Source of the DNA: Campylobacteraceae bacterium
GTDB taxonomy: Bacteria; Campylobacterota; Campylobacteria; Campylobacterales; Sulfurovaceae
Reading direction: 5' to 3'
Length of the DNA stretch: 38,853 nt
NCBI GenBank assembly: GCA_026994745.1
Contig: JALWPZ010000245.1
Span: forward strand, 1-38,853
The notes under the pieces are model-generated. The model saw only the letters and a list, made by a program, of their open reading frames with translations. It was not told the DNA's origin and ran no database searches. Positions within the stretch are counted from its first letter, which is position 1; each line of letters begins with the position of its first letter. This document shows positions 14,967-24,120 of the stretch, one piece after another. The position numbers and the translations under genes were made by a program.

Positions 14967-16189
14967 CCTCTCTCCTCCAGGTGTGCTTGCTCCAAGCGGA
15001 TCTGATCCTCGAAACTCTCCCGGTCCCGGATCAGGCGGCATCGACCCTCTTCACAGGCCACCTCGGCGGCACGGCCCCGGGTGTTGTAGTTGCTGGCCAT
15101 AGTGAACCCGTAGGCTCCGGCACTGTGGATCAGCAGCAGGTCCCCGGGCTTCGTTTCCGGCAGGAGGACCTCTTTGCCCAGCCAATCACCGCTCTCACAG
15201 ATGGGGCCCACCACCTCGGCAGGGGTCGCCTCCCCCCGCTCTTCCCCGTCGAAAAGAGCTTCGATCCGGTGATAGGCGTTGTAGAGGGAGGGACGAAGCA
15301 GATCGTTCATCGCCGCGTCGACGATGACAAAGCGCTTGTCACCATTGCGTTTTTCGTAGAGGACCCGGGTCACAAGCCACCCAGCATCCCCCACCAGGAA
15401 ACGCCCCGGCTCACAGACGATGGTCAGGTCCAGCCCCCGGACCGCTTCGGTGATCACGTCGGCATAGGCCTTCACATCAATGGGATTCTCGTCCCTGTAG
15501 ACGATCCCCAGACCTCCGCCCACGTCGAAAAAGCGGATCTCCACCCCGATGGCCGCCAGGGAACGGACCAGATCGGCGACCATCCCCGCCGCTTCCCGGA
15601 TCGGCTCCAGCTCGGTGAGCTGCGAACCGATGTGAAAGTGGATCCCCACCGGATCGAGCCACTGGGAATTCTTGGCGTAGATGTACATCCGCTTGGCCAT
15701 GTCGATCTCCACGCCGAACTTGTTCTCGTGCAGTCCCGTAGAGATGTAGGGATGGGTCTGGGGGTCCACGTTGGGGTTGACCCGGATGGAGATCCGAGCT
15801 TCCTTCCCCAGTTCCCGGGCCACCGCCTCCACCCGTTTCATCTCCGCCTCGCTCTCCAGATTGAGGAGCAGGATCTCCTCCTCCAGAGCCTGGCGGATCT
15901 CCTCGTCCCGCTTCCCCACTCCGGAGAAGATGATCCGGTAGGGCGCGATCCCCGCCGCGCGAGCCCGAAGCACCTCCCCGATGCTGACACAGTCGGCTCC
16001 GGCACCCAGCTTGCCCAGATGGGCGATCACCGAAAGGTTGGAGTTGGCTTTGACCGCGTAGGCGATCAGAGATTTTTGTCCGGAAAAGGCCTCTTTGAGT
16101 CGGGTGTAATTCTCCCGGATCCGGTCGAAATCGTAGACATAAAGGGGAGTCCCGTATCTCCGTGCCCATTCCTCAAAATCGATCTGCAT
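14963..16189 (-). CDS. lysA: Diaminopimelate decarboxylase
   Basis: Last step of lysine synthesis: meso-DAP to lysine, PLP-dependent, alanine-racemase-fold type III. 408 residues. The PLP lysine lies in IAYAVKANSN. Further marks are GVGKRDEEI, FHIGSQLTE, the glycine-rich FDVGGGLGI and EPGRFLVGDAG phosphate-binding loops, and CESGDWLGKE plus AGAYGF at the dimer active site. AGAGGAAGC sits just before the ATG, and a TAAAAT lies at 16263-16268. First of the lysA-pheA-hisC-81aa-dxs set. Confidence 0.97.
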   Translation of the reverse strand: MQIDFEEWARRYGTPLYVYDFDRIRENYTRLKEAFSGQKSLIAYAVKANSNLSVIAHLGKLGAGADCVSIGEVLRARAAGIAPYRIIFSGVGKRDEEIRQALEEEILLLNLESEAEMKRVEAVARELGKEARISIRVNPNVDPQTHPYISTGLHENKFGVEIDMAKRMYIYAKNSQWLDPVGIHFHIGSQLTELEPIREAAGMVADLVRSLAAIGVEIRFFDVGGGLGIVYRDENPIDVKAYADVITEAVRGLDLTIVCEPGRFLVGDAGWLVTRVLYEKRNGDKRFVIVDAAMNDLLRPSLYNAYHRIEALFDGEERGEATPAEVVGPICESGDWLGKEVLLPETKPGDLLLIHSAGAYGFTMASNYNTRGRAAEVACEEGRCRLIRDRESFEDQIRLEQAHLEERG

Positions 16190-16262
16190 GCTTCCTCTGC
16201 CTTCCTGGAACCGAAGCCATATTCATATGCACGAATGGTTCGGATCGAATAAAATGGGAATT

Positions 16263-16268
16263 ATTTTA
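16263..16268 (-). promoter_or_regulatory. Possible -10 box for lysA
   Basis: The minus strand reads GGATAAAATAATT in an AT-rich block that also forms an ATAAAAT…ATTTTAT inverted repeat. It lies in the 140-bp gap between lptG-like and lysA, the only plausible place for a lysA-proximal promoter. Confidence 0.35.
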
Positions 16269-16329
16269 TCCAATTTTCCGGGGAATCCTCTGAAGGAACG
16301 ATCCTGGCCAGAGTAGGAACAGAGCCGTT

Positions 16330-17403
16330 TCACTCCCGGCGGGTCTGACGAAGATAAAAGAGGACGGAGAAGAGGACCAAAAGCCCCAGCGGAAGCAATT
16401 GCCCCAGATTGGGATCGACGGCGCCACTGATCCCCAGACGGTACATCGCGAAGAAGAAGGCCCAAGCCAGGAGGCTGGCTCCCAGATTGACGATCCAGAT
16501 CCGTTCCATCCGGACGAACCGTTGATAGGGACGGGTGGTGAAAAAGAGGATCGGCATCAACGCCAGAGCGAACAGCGGCATCAAAAGCAGGTTGTAGAGC
16601 GTCGCCCGTACCCGGGAGCTGTCCAGCCCCTGCCGATGAAGCAGGTACCAGGCGCGCAGGCCGTCGATCAGAGTGAGGGCCTTTCCCTCGTAGATCAGTT
16701 TGACCACCTTGGGACGGTACCCCTCCAGGAGGCTGAAGTTTTTCAGCTCTCTCTCCTCGAATCCCGAGACCTCTCCGTCGGAGTCGTAGCGCTTCTGCCG
16801 GATCTCTCCCCGCGGAGCGACCCAGTGATCCTCCCGAAACTCGGCTCGGGGGATCCGGATCGTCGCATCCACCCGTCGATCCTTCAACTGAAAAAGGGTC
16901 ACTCCCTTGAGGACCTTGGCTACCGGGTCGAGCTCCCGGACATAGACGAAATCCCCGTTGTATTTGAAAAAGAGATCCTTCACCTTCTGCTGCGCCTCGG
17001 TACTGCGCAGGATCGCCCCCGCCTGACTGCGCCCGTAGGCGAACTGGGTGTTCTGTAGTCCCAGAAAGACCAGGTAGATCAACAATGCCATGAGAAAGAA
17101 AGGGCGGAAGACCTGCCGCCGACTGTACCCGAAGGAGTAGAGCGCGACGAAGATGTTCTGCCGGATGAAACTCACCTGGGTCCAGGCCAGGGCCAGAAGG
17201 ATCGTCAGGGGATAAAGCAGGGTCAGCATGTACTCCCAGGTGAAAAATACGTAGAGGATCCGATGATTGACCCCTCCGCTGAGACGGTGGGCGTTCTGGA
17301 GGTAATCGATGAAGACCACCGCCAGGCTCAGGCCGAACAGCAGGATCAGGAAACTCTTGAGGTAGCGCCAGGCGATGTAGCGGAAGTAGCGTTTACCGGG
17401 CAC
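16330..17403 (-). CDS. LptF/LptG (YjgP/YjgQ) family permease
   Basis: 357 residues with the LptF/G plan. Three N-terminal membrane helices (about 12-34, 57-80, 96-116) are followed by a ~150-residue periplasmic beta-jellyroll-like region (from FFKYNGDFVYVREL through IYEGKALT) and three C-terminal helices (about 270-292, 300-322, 330-352). LptF and LptG are the membrane subunits of the ABC transporter that extracts lipopolysaccharide from the inner membrane. Which of the two this is cannot be settled from sequence alone. It overlaps the 3' end of pth by 11 bp, an arrangement also found in Campylobacter. Confidence 0.88.
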   Translation of the reverse strand: MPGKRYFRYIAWRYLKSFLILLFGLSLAVVFIDYLQNAHRLSGGVNHRILYVFFTWEYMLTLLYPLTILLALAWTQVSFIRQNIFVALYSFGYSRRQVFRPFFLMALLIYLVFLGLQNTQFAYGRSQAGAILRSTEAQQKVKDLFFKYNGDFVYVRELDPVAKVLKGVTLFQLKDRRVDATIRIPRAEFREDHWVAPRGEIRQKRYDSDGEVSGFEERELKNFSLLEGYRPKVVKLIYEGKALTLIDGLRAWYLLHRQGLDSSRVRATLYNLLLMPLFALALMPILFFTTRPYQRFVRMERIWIVNLGASLLAWAFFFAMYRLGISGAVDPNLGQLLPLGLLVLFSVLFYLRQTRRE

Positions 17404-17968
17404 AGGGATCGTCCGTCGCTTTCAGCGTGTAGCGGGATTTGAGCTCGTCCAGAGGTTCTCGGGGGATCCGAAGTGCCACCCGGGCGGCATATTCGGCCAG
17501 GCATTGAGCCTTGGGCTCCTCTGCCTCGGAGAAAGGAGCGAGCACATAGTCCGCCACCTGGCTCTTGTAAAGAGGCTTTCCCACTCCCAGGCGCACCCGC
17601 AGGTACTCCCGCCCCAGCAGGACATCGATGGAGCGTAGGCCATTGTGCCCTCCGTTGCCCCCGCCCCGTTTCAATCGCAGCTCGGGAAACTTCAGATCGA
17701 TGTCGTCGTGGATCACCACCAGGTTCTCCAGGGGGATCTTGTAGAAATTCATCACTGCCTGGACACTGATCCCGGAATGATTCATATAGGTCAGGGGTTT
17801 GAGGAGGAAGAGGTTTCCCTCGCGATAGAGTTCACCCCGAAAACTCGCTTTGGAGATGGAGCGGGGCTGGAGGGTTTCACGCATCGCGTCAATGACGCGG
17901 AAACCGATGTTATGGCGGGTTCGCTCGTATGCCGGTCCGGGATTCCCCAATCCGACGAAGAGCGTCAT
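17393..17968 (-). CDS. pth: Peptidyl-tRNA hydrolase
   Basis: Releases peptides from stalled peptidyl-tRNA. 191 residues. Seen: the N-terminal FVGLGNPGPAYERTRHNIGFRV with catalytic His19, PLTYMNHSGISV, VIHDDIDL (catalytic Asp) and RGGGNGGHNGLRSID. It lies 4 bp after rplY and overlaps the LptF/G-type gene. rplY-pth is a widespread bacterial pair. Confidence 0.97.
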   Translation of the reverse strand: MTLFVGLGNPGPAYERTRHNIGFRVIDAMRETLQPRSISKASFRGELYREGNLFLLKPLTYMNHSGISVQAVMNFYKIPLENLVVIHDDIDLKFPELRLKRGGGNGGHNGLRSIDVLLGREYLRVRLGVGKPLYKSQVADYVLAPFSEAEEPKAQCLAEYAARVALRIPREPLDELKSRYTLKATDDPCAR

Positions 17969-17972
17969 GAAC

Positions 17973-18509
17973 TTAGCGCGCTTTGATCACACCGCAGACG
18001 GAAACGTGGGGACGATCCATCAGTTTGCACCCCTCGGGAGCTTCGATGTCCCGAACGAGGATCGATTCGTCCCGGTCCAGGTCGCTGACGTCCAGAGTGA
18101 AGTTGGCGGGGACCTTCTCGATGGGGCCACGGACCCGAAGGCGGCGCTTGGTGATGACCAGTACCCCTTTGTTCTTGAGACCCTTGGGGGTTCCTACGGT
18201 CTTGACGGGGACCAGATAGTCGGTCACTTCCCCGGGGATCGCCACCCGCAGGTCCACGTGCTGGATATCTCCCGTGACGGGGTGGAGCTGATACTCCTGG
18301 ATGACGACGTTGAGCTCCTTGTCTCCCACCTTGACGGGGAAGGCCAGGTTCTCTTTGCGTCGTACGGATCTAATGAAATCACCCTGTTTGAAGGCGGCGT
18401 GGATATTTTCGACCCCCTTCGCATAGATGTTCGCTATTAGATAACCATCTCGTTTGAGCTTCTTTGCGTTGCTCTTTCCGATACTCTCTCTAATAATACC
18501 TTCCAGCAT
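17973..18509 (-). CDS. rplY: Ribosomal protein bL25 (long, CTC-type)
   Basis: 178 residues: the N-terminal 5S-rRNA-binding L25 domain ([20 protein letters not shown]…) plus the C-terminal TL5/CTC beta domain ([14 protein letters not shown]… [13 protein letters not shown]… [13 protein letters not shown]). It heads rplY-pth-lptG-like, with a -10 (TAGAAT) at 18540-18545 and AAAGGA before the ATG. Confidence 0.96.
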   Translation of the reverse strand: MLEGIIRESIGKSNAKKLKRDGYLIANIYAKGVENIHAAFKQGDFIRSVRRKENLAFPVKVGDKELNVVIQEYQLHPVTGDIQHVDLRVAIPGEVTDYLVPVKTVGTPKGLKNKGVLVITKRRLRVRGPIEKVPANFTLDVSDLDRDESILVRDIEAPEGCKLMDRPHVSVCGVIKAR

Positions 18510-18539
18510 TGCTTTGTCCTTTGAATAAATTAGGGCGGA

Positions 18540-18545
18540 ATTCTA
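18540..18545 (-). promoter_or_regulatory. Probable -10 box for rplY-pth-lptG-like
   Basis: The minus strand reads GGGTAGAATTCC, with TAGAAT about 31 nt before the rplY ATG and after the end of the pilT-type gene. Confidence 0.5.
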
Positions 18546-18601
18546 CCCTTTCTGAAATAAAGAAGAGTTGAAAAGAGATTTTCGGAAGCGGCCCAAAGAG
18601 C

Positions 18602-19780
18602 TCAGAACCCCTCGTCCCGCTCCTCTTCGTCGTCCTTGAAGGTATAGGCATCCAGACTCTCCATCCCCGGTCCCTCTTCGCCGGCCTTCTGCTTGAGGTT
18701 CTTGGCGCTGGCCTGTCCGATCCCCTGCAGACGCAGCTTCAGGTCGGAAGGCGAGGTGGCGTTCTCCAGGGCGGTCTCTTCCGTGATCCTTCCCTGGACC
18801 ACCAGGTCGTAGAGGTGCTGATCGAAGGTCTGGGAGTTGTAGATATCCCGTCCCTCGGCGATGGCGTCGGGGATCTCGAAATCGTGGTTGTCGGCGATCA
18901 GCTCCGAGATCCGCGCCGTGCGGACCATCACTTCCACCGCGGCGGTACGCCCGCCATCGGTCGTCGGAACCAGCCGCTGGGAGATGACCCCTGCCAGGAC
19001 CGATGACAGGGAGAGGCGGATGCGGTTCTGCTCCGCCTCCGGAAACATTCCGATGACCCGGTTGATGGTCTCCTTCGCGTCCAGGGTGTGGAGGGTAGAG
19101 AAGACCAGGTGTCCCGTATTGGCGGCGTGCAGCGCCAGATCGATGGTCTCCACATCCCGCATCTCCCCGACGAGGATGATATCCGGGTCCTCCCGCAGCG
19201 CCGCGGGCAACGCGTCCCGGAAGGAGTTGCTGTCCTGCCCGATGGCCCGCTGGTTGATCAGACACTTCTTCTCCCGGTGGACGAATTCGATGGGATCTTC
19301 CAGGGTAATGATGTGCTTGTAGTAGCGCTCGTTGATCCGATCCAGGATCGCCGCCAGGGTCGTCGATTTTCCCGAACCGGTCACCCCGGTCACCAGGACC
19401 AGGCCCCGGGGGATGTCGGCGAACTCCTTGATCACAGCGGGAAGGTTCAGCTCCTCGATGGTGGGAATCTCCGTGGGGATGAGGCGCATGACGATGCTGA
19501 GCCCCTCCATCTGGTAGAAGATGTTGACCCGAAAACGGCTCTTTTCGTTGAGAATGTAGGCGAAGTCCAGGGATTTGGCCTCCTCCAGGCGCAGATACTG
19601 CTCCGCGGTGGTCATCTCTTTGACCAGGACCCGGACGGATCCCGGATCCAGGACCTCCTTGCCCAGTTTCTTCAGGATCCCGTTGATCCGGATCCTCGGA
19701 ACCGTCCCCGCCTTGATGTGTAGGTCACTTCCCCCGTGAGCCACCAGGGTCTTGAGATATCGATTGAGTTTATCCTTCAT
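18602..19780 (-). CDS. PilT-family type IV pilus retraction-type ATPase
   Basis: 392 residues. An N-terminal PAS-like domain (GSDLHIKAGTVPRIRINGIL) is followed by the hexameric ATPase core: Walker A GVTGSGKST at 132-140, Asp box TLEDPIEFVH, Walker B DIILVGEMRDVETI, and a His box with STLHTLDA. The C-terminal AIRNLIRE element of PilT is degenerate (ARISELIADNHD). An acidic tail (KDDEEERDE) follows. It overlaps tal by 11 bp at the end of clpS-clpA-aat-tal. No other pilus gene is in the window, so its partner machinery is unknown; PilU-type is the alternative. Confidence 0.9.
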   Translation of the reverse strand: MKDKLNRYLKTLVAHGGSDLHIKAGTVPRIRINGILKKLGKEVLDPGSVRVLVKEMTTAEQYLRLEEAKSLDFAYILNEKSRFRVNIFYQMEGLSIVMRLIPTEIPTIEELNLPAVIKEFADIPRGLVLVTGVTGSGKSTTLAAILDRINERYYKHIITLEDPIEFVHREKKCLINQRAIGQDSNSFRDALPAALREDPDIILVGEMRDVETIDLALHAANTGHLVFSTLHTLDAKETINRVIGMFPEAEQNRIRLSLSSVLAGVISQRLVPTTDGGRTAAVEVMVRTARISELIADNHDFEIPDAIAEGRDIYNSQTFDQHLYDLVVQGRITEETALENATSPSDLKLRLQGIGQASAKNLKQKAGEEGPGMESLDAYTFKDDEEERDEGF

Positions 19781-20777
19781 CCTTCAAACCTTCCAGCATC
19801 TTGGCAAAAGCCTCCTCGAAGGATTTCAATCCCTCCTCCAGGAGACGGTGGCGCACTTCCCCCATCACGACTCCATGCCGCTCCAGGGTCTCGAAATACT
19901 CGTCGATCTGTTCCTGGGGGATGGGGAGCACCGGCTCCGGGCGCTCTCCCGCCTCGAAGGCTTCGATGGTGGGCAGCGGTGCCGTATTGACGCAGTGGGG
20001 ACCGAAGAGTTTGCGCACATAGTAGTCGGCGGGCAGCCCCTGCCCCTCTTTGACCCCCGTACTGGCGAAGAGGGTCCGGACACTGGGGGTATGGTTGGAC
20101 TGGACCAGATTGTAGATTCCCGCCGCGTTCATGATCCCGGTCATGGCGGTGGGCAGCCCCTTGGACTCCAGCAGCTCGTCCAGGGCCCGATCGAAGCGAC
20201 TGACAAAGACGCTGATCACCGCTTCGACCCGCTCGCCACCGGTGTTTTCGAATTCGTCGATCCCGACCTTCATGGCATCGAGGCATTTTCGGGCCTGTTC
20301 GGGAGAGAAGACCAGCGTGGCGTTGACGCTGATCCCGTCGCTGAGCAGCTCCGTCATGGCGGAAAATCCCGCCTCGGTGGCGGGGACCTTGATCATAACG
20401 TTGGGCTCGTCGATCTCCTTGAAGAGACGTCGCCCCTCCTCCACGGTTCCCCGGGTGTCATGGGCCAGAAAGGGATCCACCTCCAGGCTCACGAAGCCTT
20501 CGCTCCCCTCGTCGTAGACCCCCCGCAGGGCCAAGGCCGCGCTCTTGATATCGGCGATGGCCAGGGCTTCGTACTTCTCCTTGGGGGATCGCCCCCGCAA
20601 GCTCTCGAGCTGTTCCCGGTAGGCGGGAGAACCGCTGATGGCCTGGGCGAAGATCGAGGGATTGCTGGTCGCCCCGTTGACGATGCGCTTTTCCACCATC
20701 TCCACGAATCGCTCCCGAAGGAACTCCCGTTCGATAAAGTCGAGCCAGAGAGAAAAGGCCAAATTGTCATCTACCAT
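19770..20777 (-). CDS. tal: Transaldolase
   Basis: Pentose-phosphate enzyme that moves a dihydroxyacetone unit from sedoheptulose 7-phosphate. 335 residues, the long single-chain type. It opens LWLDFIEREFLRER, then VNGATSNPSIF. The Schiff-base Lys130 is in NVMIKVPATEAG, and the later NATLVFSPEQA and VSRFD motifs are present. ATG at 20777 overlaps the aat 3' end by 11 bp with GGGAG 8 nt upstream; this beats a longer in-frame start inside aat. It sits in the N-degron operon for no evident functional reason. Confidence 0.95.
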   Translation of the reverse strand: MVDDNLAFSLWLDFIEREFLRERFVEMVEKRIVNGATSNPSIFAQAISGSPAYREQLESLRGRSPKEKYEALAIADIKSAALALRGVYDEGSEGFVSLEVDPFLAHDTRGTVEEGRRLFKEIDEPNVMIKVPATEAGFSAMTELLSDGISVNATLVFSPEQARKCLDAMKVGIDEFENTGGERVEAVISVFVSRFDRALDELLESKGLPTAMTGIMNAAGIYNLVQSNHTPSVRTLFASTGVKEGQGLPADYYVRKLFGPHCVNTAPLPTIEAFEAGERPEPVLPIPQEQIDEYFETLERHGVVMGEVRHRLLEEGLKSFEEAFAKMLEGLKDEG

Positions 20778-21504
20778 CGCGATACTCCCATCTGAGATCT
20801 GACCAGCGGCCAATCACCTCTCCCGGCTTCTGGAGGGCCGAATCGAGCTCCTCCAGGAATCGCTCCCTGGGGACCTTCTCGGCGCCCAGGCGAAGCAGAT
20901 GATCCGTCACCACCTGGCAGTCAATCAAATCATAACCCTTTTCCCTTAAAACGTCACTTAGGGCCTTGAGAGCGATTTTCGAGCCGTCCGGACGGCGGGA
21001 AAACATCGATTCCCCGAAGAAGGCGGCCCCCATGGCGATGCCGTAGAGACCCCCGGCCAACTCCCCCTCCATCCACACCTCCACGCTGTGGGCCCAGCCC
21101 ATTTCGTGCAGCTCGGTGTAGGCCTGGATCATCGTCTCTCCCAGCCAGGTTCCCTTCTGCCCGGGACGTTCGATGTCCGAGCAGGCCCGGATCACCCCTT
21201 CGAAATCCTCGTCGAAGCTGACCCGGTACTCGGCGTTGCGCAGCGTGCGGCGGAAGGAGCGGCCGGCCCGGAACTTGTCCGGGTAGAGCACGAGACGGGG
21301 ATCGGGGGACCACCAGAGGATGGGATCGTCGGGGTTGAACCAGGGGAAGATCCCGTGTCGATAGGCGTTGAGGATGCGATTGGGGCTCAGGTCGCCCCCG
21401 TAGGCCAGGAGTCCCTCCTCGGCTGCGTGACGGGGATCGGGAAAGCTGTGGCTGTAGAGGCTCAGGGGAGCGATGAAGTAATCGTCGTCGTAGATCGAAG
21501 CCAT
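20767..21504 (-). CDS. aat: Leucyl/phenylalanyl-tRNA-protein transferase
   Basis: Adds Leu or Phe to proteins with N-terminal Arg or Lys, creating N-degrons for ClpS/ClpAP. 245 residues. Seen: FPDPRHAAEEGLLAYGGDLSP, YRHGIFPWFNPDDPILWWSPDPR, the acceptor-site AHSVEVWMEGELAGGLYGIAMG and FFGESMFSR, and DCQVVTDHLLRLGAE. ATG at 21504 begins 1 bp after the clpA stop. Longer in-frame reading into clpA is rejected because it gives a Ser-rich leader without family similarity. clpS-clpA-aat is conserved in Campylobacter. Confidence 0.96.
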   Translation of the reverse strand: MASIYDDDYFIAPLSLYSHSFPDPRHAAEEGLLAYGGDLSPNRILNAYRHGIFPWFNPDDPILWWSPDPRLVLYPDKFRAGRSFRRTLRNAEYRVSFDEDFEGVIRACSDIERPGQKGTWLGETMIQAYTELHEMGWAHSVEVWMEGELAGGLYGIAMGAAFFGESMFSRRPDGSKIALKALSDVLREKGYDLIDCQVVTDHLLRLGAEKVPRERFLEELDSALQKPGEVIGRWSDLRWEYRDGR

Positions 21505-21505
21505 C

Positions 21506-23710
21506 TCAGTCAGCGGATCGGAACTCGAAGAGGAACTTCTCTCCATCCCAGTCGACCCGGACCGTTCCCCCCTCCCGGAGTTCGCCGAAGAGGATGGCAT
21601 CGGTCAGGGCCTCCTTGATCTCCTCGTCGACGATCCGGGCGATCTGCCGCGCTCCGAAGGCTTCGGCGTCGGCTTTGGCGGCCACGGCCCGGCGGGCGGC
21701 CTTGTTCAGGCGGATGCGCACCTTTTTCTCCTTCTCGAGCTGCCGGTTGAGCTCTTCGATCTCCAGTTTGACGATTTTCGCCAGGGTCTCCTCCTCCAGA
21801 GGGCGGAAGCGGACCGTGGCGCTGAGACGGTTGCGGAACTCGGGAGTGAAGAACTCCTTCATCGCCCGATCGGTCTCCCCCCCTTCTTCCTGGGCGAAGC
21901 CCATGACCGGGGCTTCCTTGGTCCCCAGGTTGGACGTCATGATCAGGATCACGTTCTTGAAGTCGCTGACCACCCCGTTGTTGTCGGTCAGCCTGGCGTC
22001 GTCCATCACCTGCAGAAGGATATTCATGATGTCGGGATGGGCCTTCTCGATCTCGTCGAGCAGCAAGACGGTATGGGGGTGCTTCTTGATCATTTCGGTC
22101 AGCAATCCCCCCTGCTCGTAGCCCACATAGCCTGGAGGGGCCCCGATGAGGCGGCTGACGGCGTGCTTCTCCATATACTCGCTCATATCCAGACGCTCGA
22201 AGTGAACCCCCAGTTCCTCGGCTAGGGCCTTGGCCAGGGCGGTCTTGCCCACTCCCGTGGGACCGGCGAAGAGAAAACTGCCGATGGGGGCATCGAGGCG
22301 CCCCAACCCGGCGTAGGAGCGTTTGATGGCCCGGCTCAGGATCCGCACCGCCTCCTCCTGTCCCAGGATCCGGCCGCCCAGGCGCTCCTCCAGGGTACGC
22401 AACCGTTCGGTGTCGTCGGCCTCGAGAGTCGCCGGGGGCAATTTGAGCATTCGGGAGAGAATCTCGGAGATATCTTTGGAGGTCACCTCCACATACCGTT
22501 CCCCCCGGAGCATGAAGTGAGCTCCCGCCTCGTCGATCAGGTCCATCGCCTTGTCGGGCAGAAAGCGATCGTGGAGATACTTTACGCTCAGATCGATGGC
22601 GGTCTGAAGCGCCGCGTCGCTGAAGGCAATCCTGTGATGCTCCTCGTATTTGTGCTGGACCCCTTTGAGGATCTTGAAGGTATCCTCCACGCTGGGTTCT
22701 TCCACATCCACTTTGGCGAAGCGGCGGGAGAGAGCCTTGTCCTTGTCGAAGAAGTTCCGGTACTCCTGATGGGTCGTCGCACCGATACATTTGAGCTCTC
22801 CCCGTGCCAGGGCCGGCTTGAGAATGTTGGAGGCATCCATGCTGCCGCTGCCGGTACTGCCCGCACCCACCAGGGTGTGAATCTCGTCGATGAAGACGAT
22901 AGCGTTCTCCACCCCCTGGAGTTCTTGGATCACCCCCTTGAGGCGCTTCTCGAAATCCCCCCGATACTTGGTCCCCGCCACCAGGGCTCCCATGTCGAGG
23001 GCGTAGATCTTCGCGTCGGCCAGGATCTCGGGGACCTCCTTCTCGGCGATCTTCAGGGCCAGGCCCTCGGCGATGGCAGTTTTGCCCACCCCGGGCTCTC
23101 CCACCAGGAGGGGATTGTTCTTCTTCCGCCGGCAAAGAGTCTGCATCACCCGCTCGATCTCGTCGTGTCGGCCGATGACCGGATCGATCTTCCCCTCTCC
23201 GGCCAGGGCGACCAGCTCCACGGTGTATTCGTCCAGGTTGGGGGTCTTGGATTTCTCCTTCTCCTCCTCGGTCTTGGCCTCTTCGGTCTCGGTGGAGGGA
23301 TGGGAGATGATCTCCAGGATATCCACACGATTGATTCCCGCACGCTCCATCAGATAGGAGGCGTAGCTCTCCTTCTCCTCCCGGATGGCCGCCAACATAT
23401 TGCCCACCGTCGCCTCTTTCTTGCCAGCGGCGTGGAGCTGCCCCATCATCCGGTTGACGGTGCGGGAGAGGGAGAGGGTCTCCATCGGGTCGGAGACGCT
23501 CTCCAGGACCGGGACGTGGGCGGTGATGTGGGCTACCAGGTCCTTCTTCATCTGCTGGGTATCGGCCCCCAGGGCCGCCAGCAGGCGCTCTCCCGCCCGG
23601 CTGGAGATGATCGCCAGGAAGACATGCTCGATGGTCAGATATTCATGGTGCTTGCGTTTGGCATACTCCACGGCTCTCATAAAGACTTTGTTCAATTCGA
23701 TGCTGATCAT
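21506..23710 (-). CDS. clpA: ATP-dependent Clp protease ATP-binding subunit ClpA
   Basis: AAA+ unfoldase that feeds substrates to ClpP. 734 residues: a double Clp-N repeat domain (about 1-140), D1 with Walker A GEPGVGKT and Walker B VFIDEIHTL, then D2 with GPTGVGKT and VLLLDEIEKAHPDI. A Glu/Lys-rich linker (TEEAKTEEEKEKSK) replaces the longer middle domain of ClpB/ClpC. The ClpP-docking loop, IGL in E. coli ClpA, appears to be MGF here (APVMGFAQEE). It follows clpS by 15 bp. clpP is not in the window. Confidence 0.97.
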   Translation of the reverse strand: MISIELNKVFMRAVEYAKRKHHEYLTIEHVFLAIISSRAGERLLAALGADTQQMKKDLVAHITAHVPVLESVSDPMETLSLSRTVNRMMGQLHAAGKKEATVGNMLAAIREEKESYASYLMERAGINRVDILEIISHPSTETEEAKTEEEKEKSKTPNLDEYTVELVALAGEGKIDPVIGRHDEIERVMQTLCRRKKNNPLLVGEPGVGKTAIAEGLALKIAEKEVPEILADAKIYALDMGALVAGTKYRGDFEKRLKGVIQELQGVENAIVFIDEIHTLVGAGSTGSGSMDASNILKPALARGELKCIGATTHQEYRNFFDKDKALSRRFAKVDVEEPSVEDTFKILKGVQHKYEEHHRIAFSDAALQTAIDLSVKYLHDRFLPDKAMDLIDEAGAHFMLRGERYVEVTSKDISEILSRMLKLPPATLEADDTERLRTLEERLGGRILGQEEAVRILSRAIKRSYAGLGRLDAPIGSFLFAGPTGVGKTALAKALAEELGVHFERLDMSEYMEKHAVSRLIGAPPGYVGYEQGGLLTEMIKKHPHTVLLLDEIEKAHPDIMNILLQVMDDARLTDNNGVVSDFKNVILIMTSNLGTKEAPVMGFAQEEGGETDRAMKEFFTPEFRNRLSATVRFRPLEEETLAKIVKLEIEELNRQLEKEKKVRIRLNKAARRAVAAKADAEAFGARQIARIVDEEIKEALTDAILFGELREGGTVRVDWDGEKFLFEFRSAD

Positions 23711-23725
23711 GAAACTTGGCTCCTC

Positions 23726-24025
23726 TTATTCATCCACTTCGATGGTCGCCAGGAGGGGAAAGGAGTTCTGCCGAGCCAGGACCTTGACCTGTTCCACCTT
23801 GGTCTGGGCGATCTCGTAGATATAGACCCCGCAGACCCCTTTTCCCTTCTCGTGGACATCCCACATGATCGCTTCCGCCTCGTCGCGGCTCTTGTGAAAG
23901 ATTTTCATCAGGATCTCCACCACGAACTCCATCGTAGTATAGTCGTCGTTATGCAGCAGAACCCGATAGAGGGGCGGTTCCCTCAATTCGATATCGGTGT
24001 CCGACTCTTCGATGATCTTGGGCAC
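23726..24025 (-). CDS. clpS: ClpS adaptor for N-degron recognition
   Basis: 99 residues: an acidic N-terminal extension, then the ClpS core YRVLLHNDDYTTMEFVVEIL (substrate pocket, with the NDD-Y-T motif), the MxIF helix and VHEKGKGVCGVYIYEIA. It delivers proteins with bulky N-terminal residues (Leu, Phe, Tyr, Trp) to ClpA. First gene of clpS-clpA-aat-tal-pilT. A TATAAT -10 lies at 24093-24098. Confidence 0.96.
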   Translation of the reverse strand: MPKIIEESDTDIELREPPLYRVLLHNDDYTTMEFVVEILMKIFHKSRDEAEAIMWDVHEKGKGVCGVYIYEIAQTKVEQVKVLARQNSFPLLATIEVDE

Positions 24026-24065
24026 TATCGCTCCTTCCGTCCGGGACCTTGCTCTTCCAGTATGT

Positions 24066-24071
24066 TACAAT
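24066..24071 (+). promoter_or_regulatory. Possible extended -10 (TGTTACAAT) for bioD
   Basis: TACAAT preceded by TG at the extended -10 position, about 50 bp before the bioD start and overlapping the divergent clpS leader. Confidence 0.35.
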
Positions 24072-24092
24072 TCTTCACACTGAATACTCTTT

Positions 24093-24098
24093 ATTATA
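24093..24098 (-). promoter_or_regulatory. Probable -10 box for clpS-clpA-aat-tal-pilT
   Basis: The minus strand reads CTGTATAATAAAG, a perfect TATAAT about 68 nt before the clpS ATG, in the divergent clpS/bioD gap. Confidence 0.55.
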
Positions 24099-24120
24099 CA
24101 GATTTTGAAAGGAATTGCAA

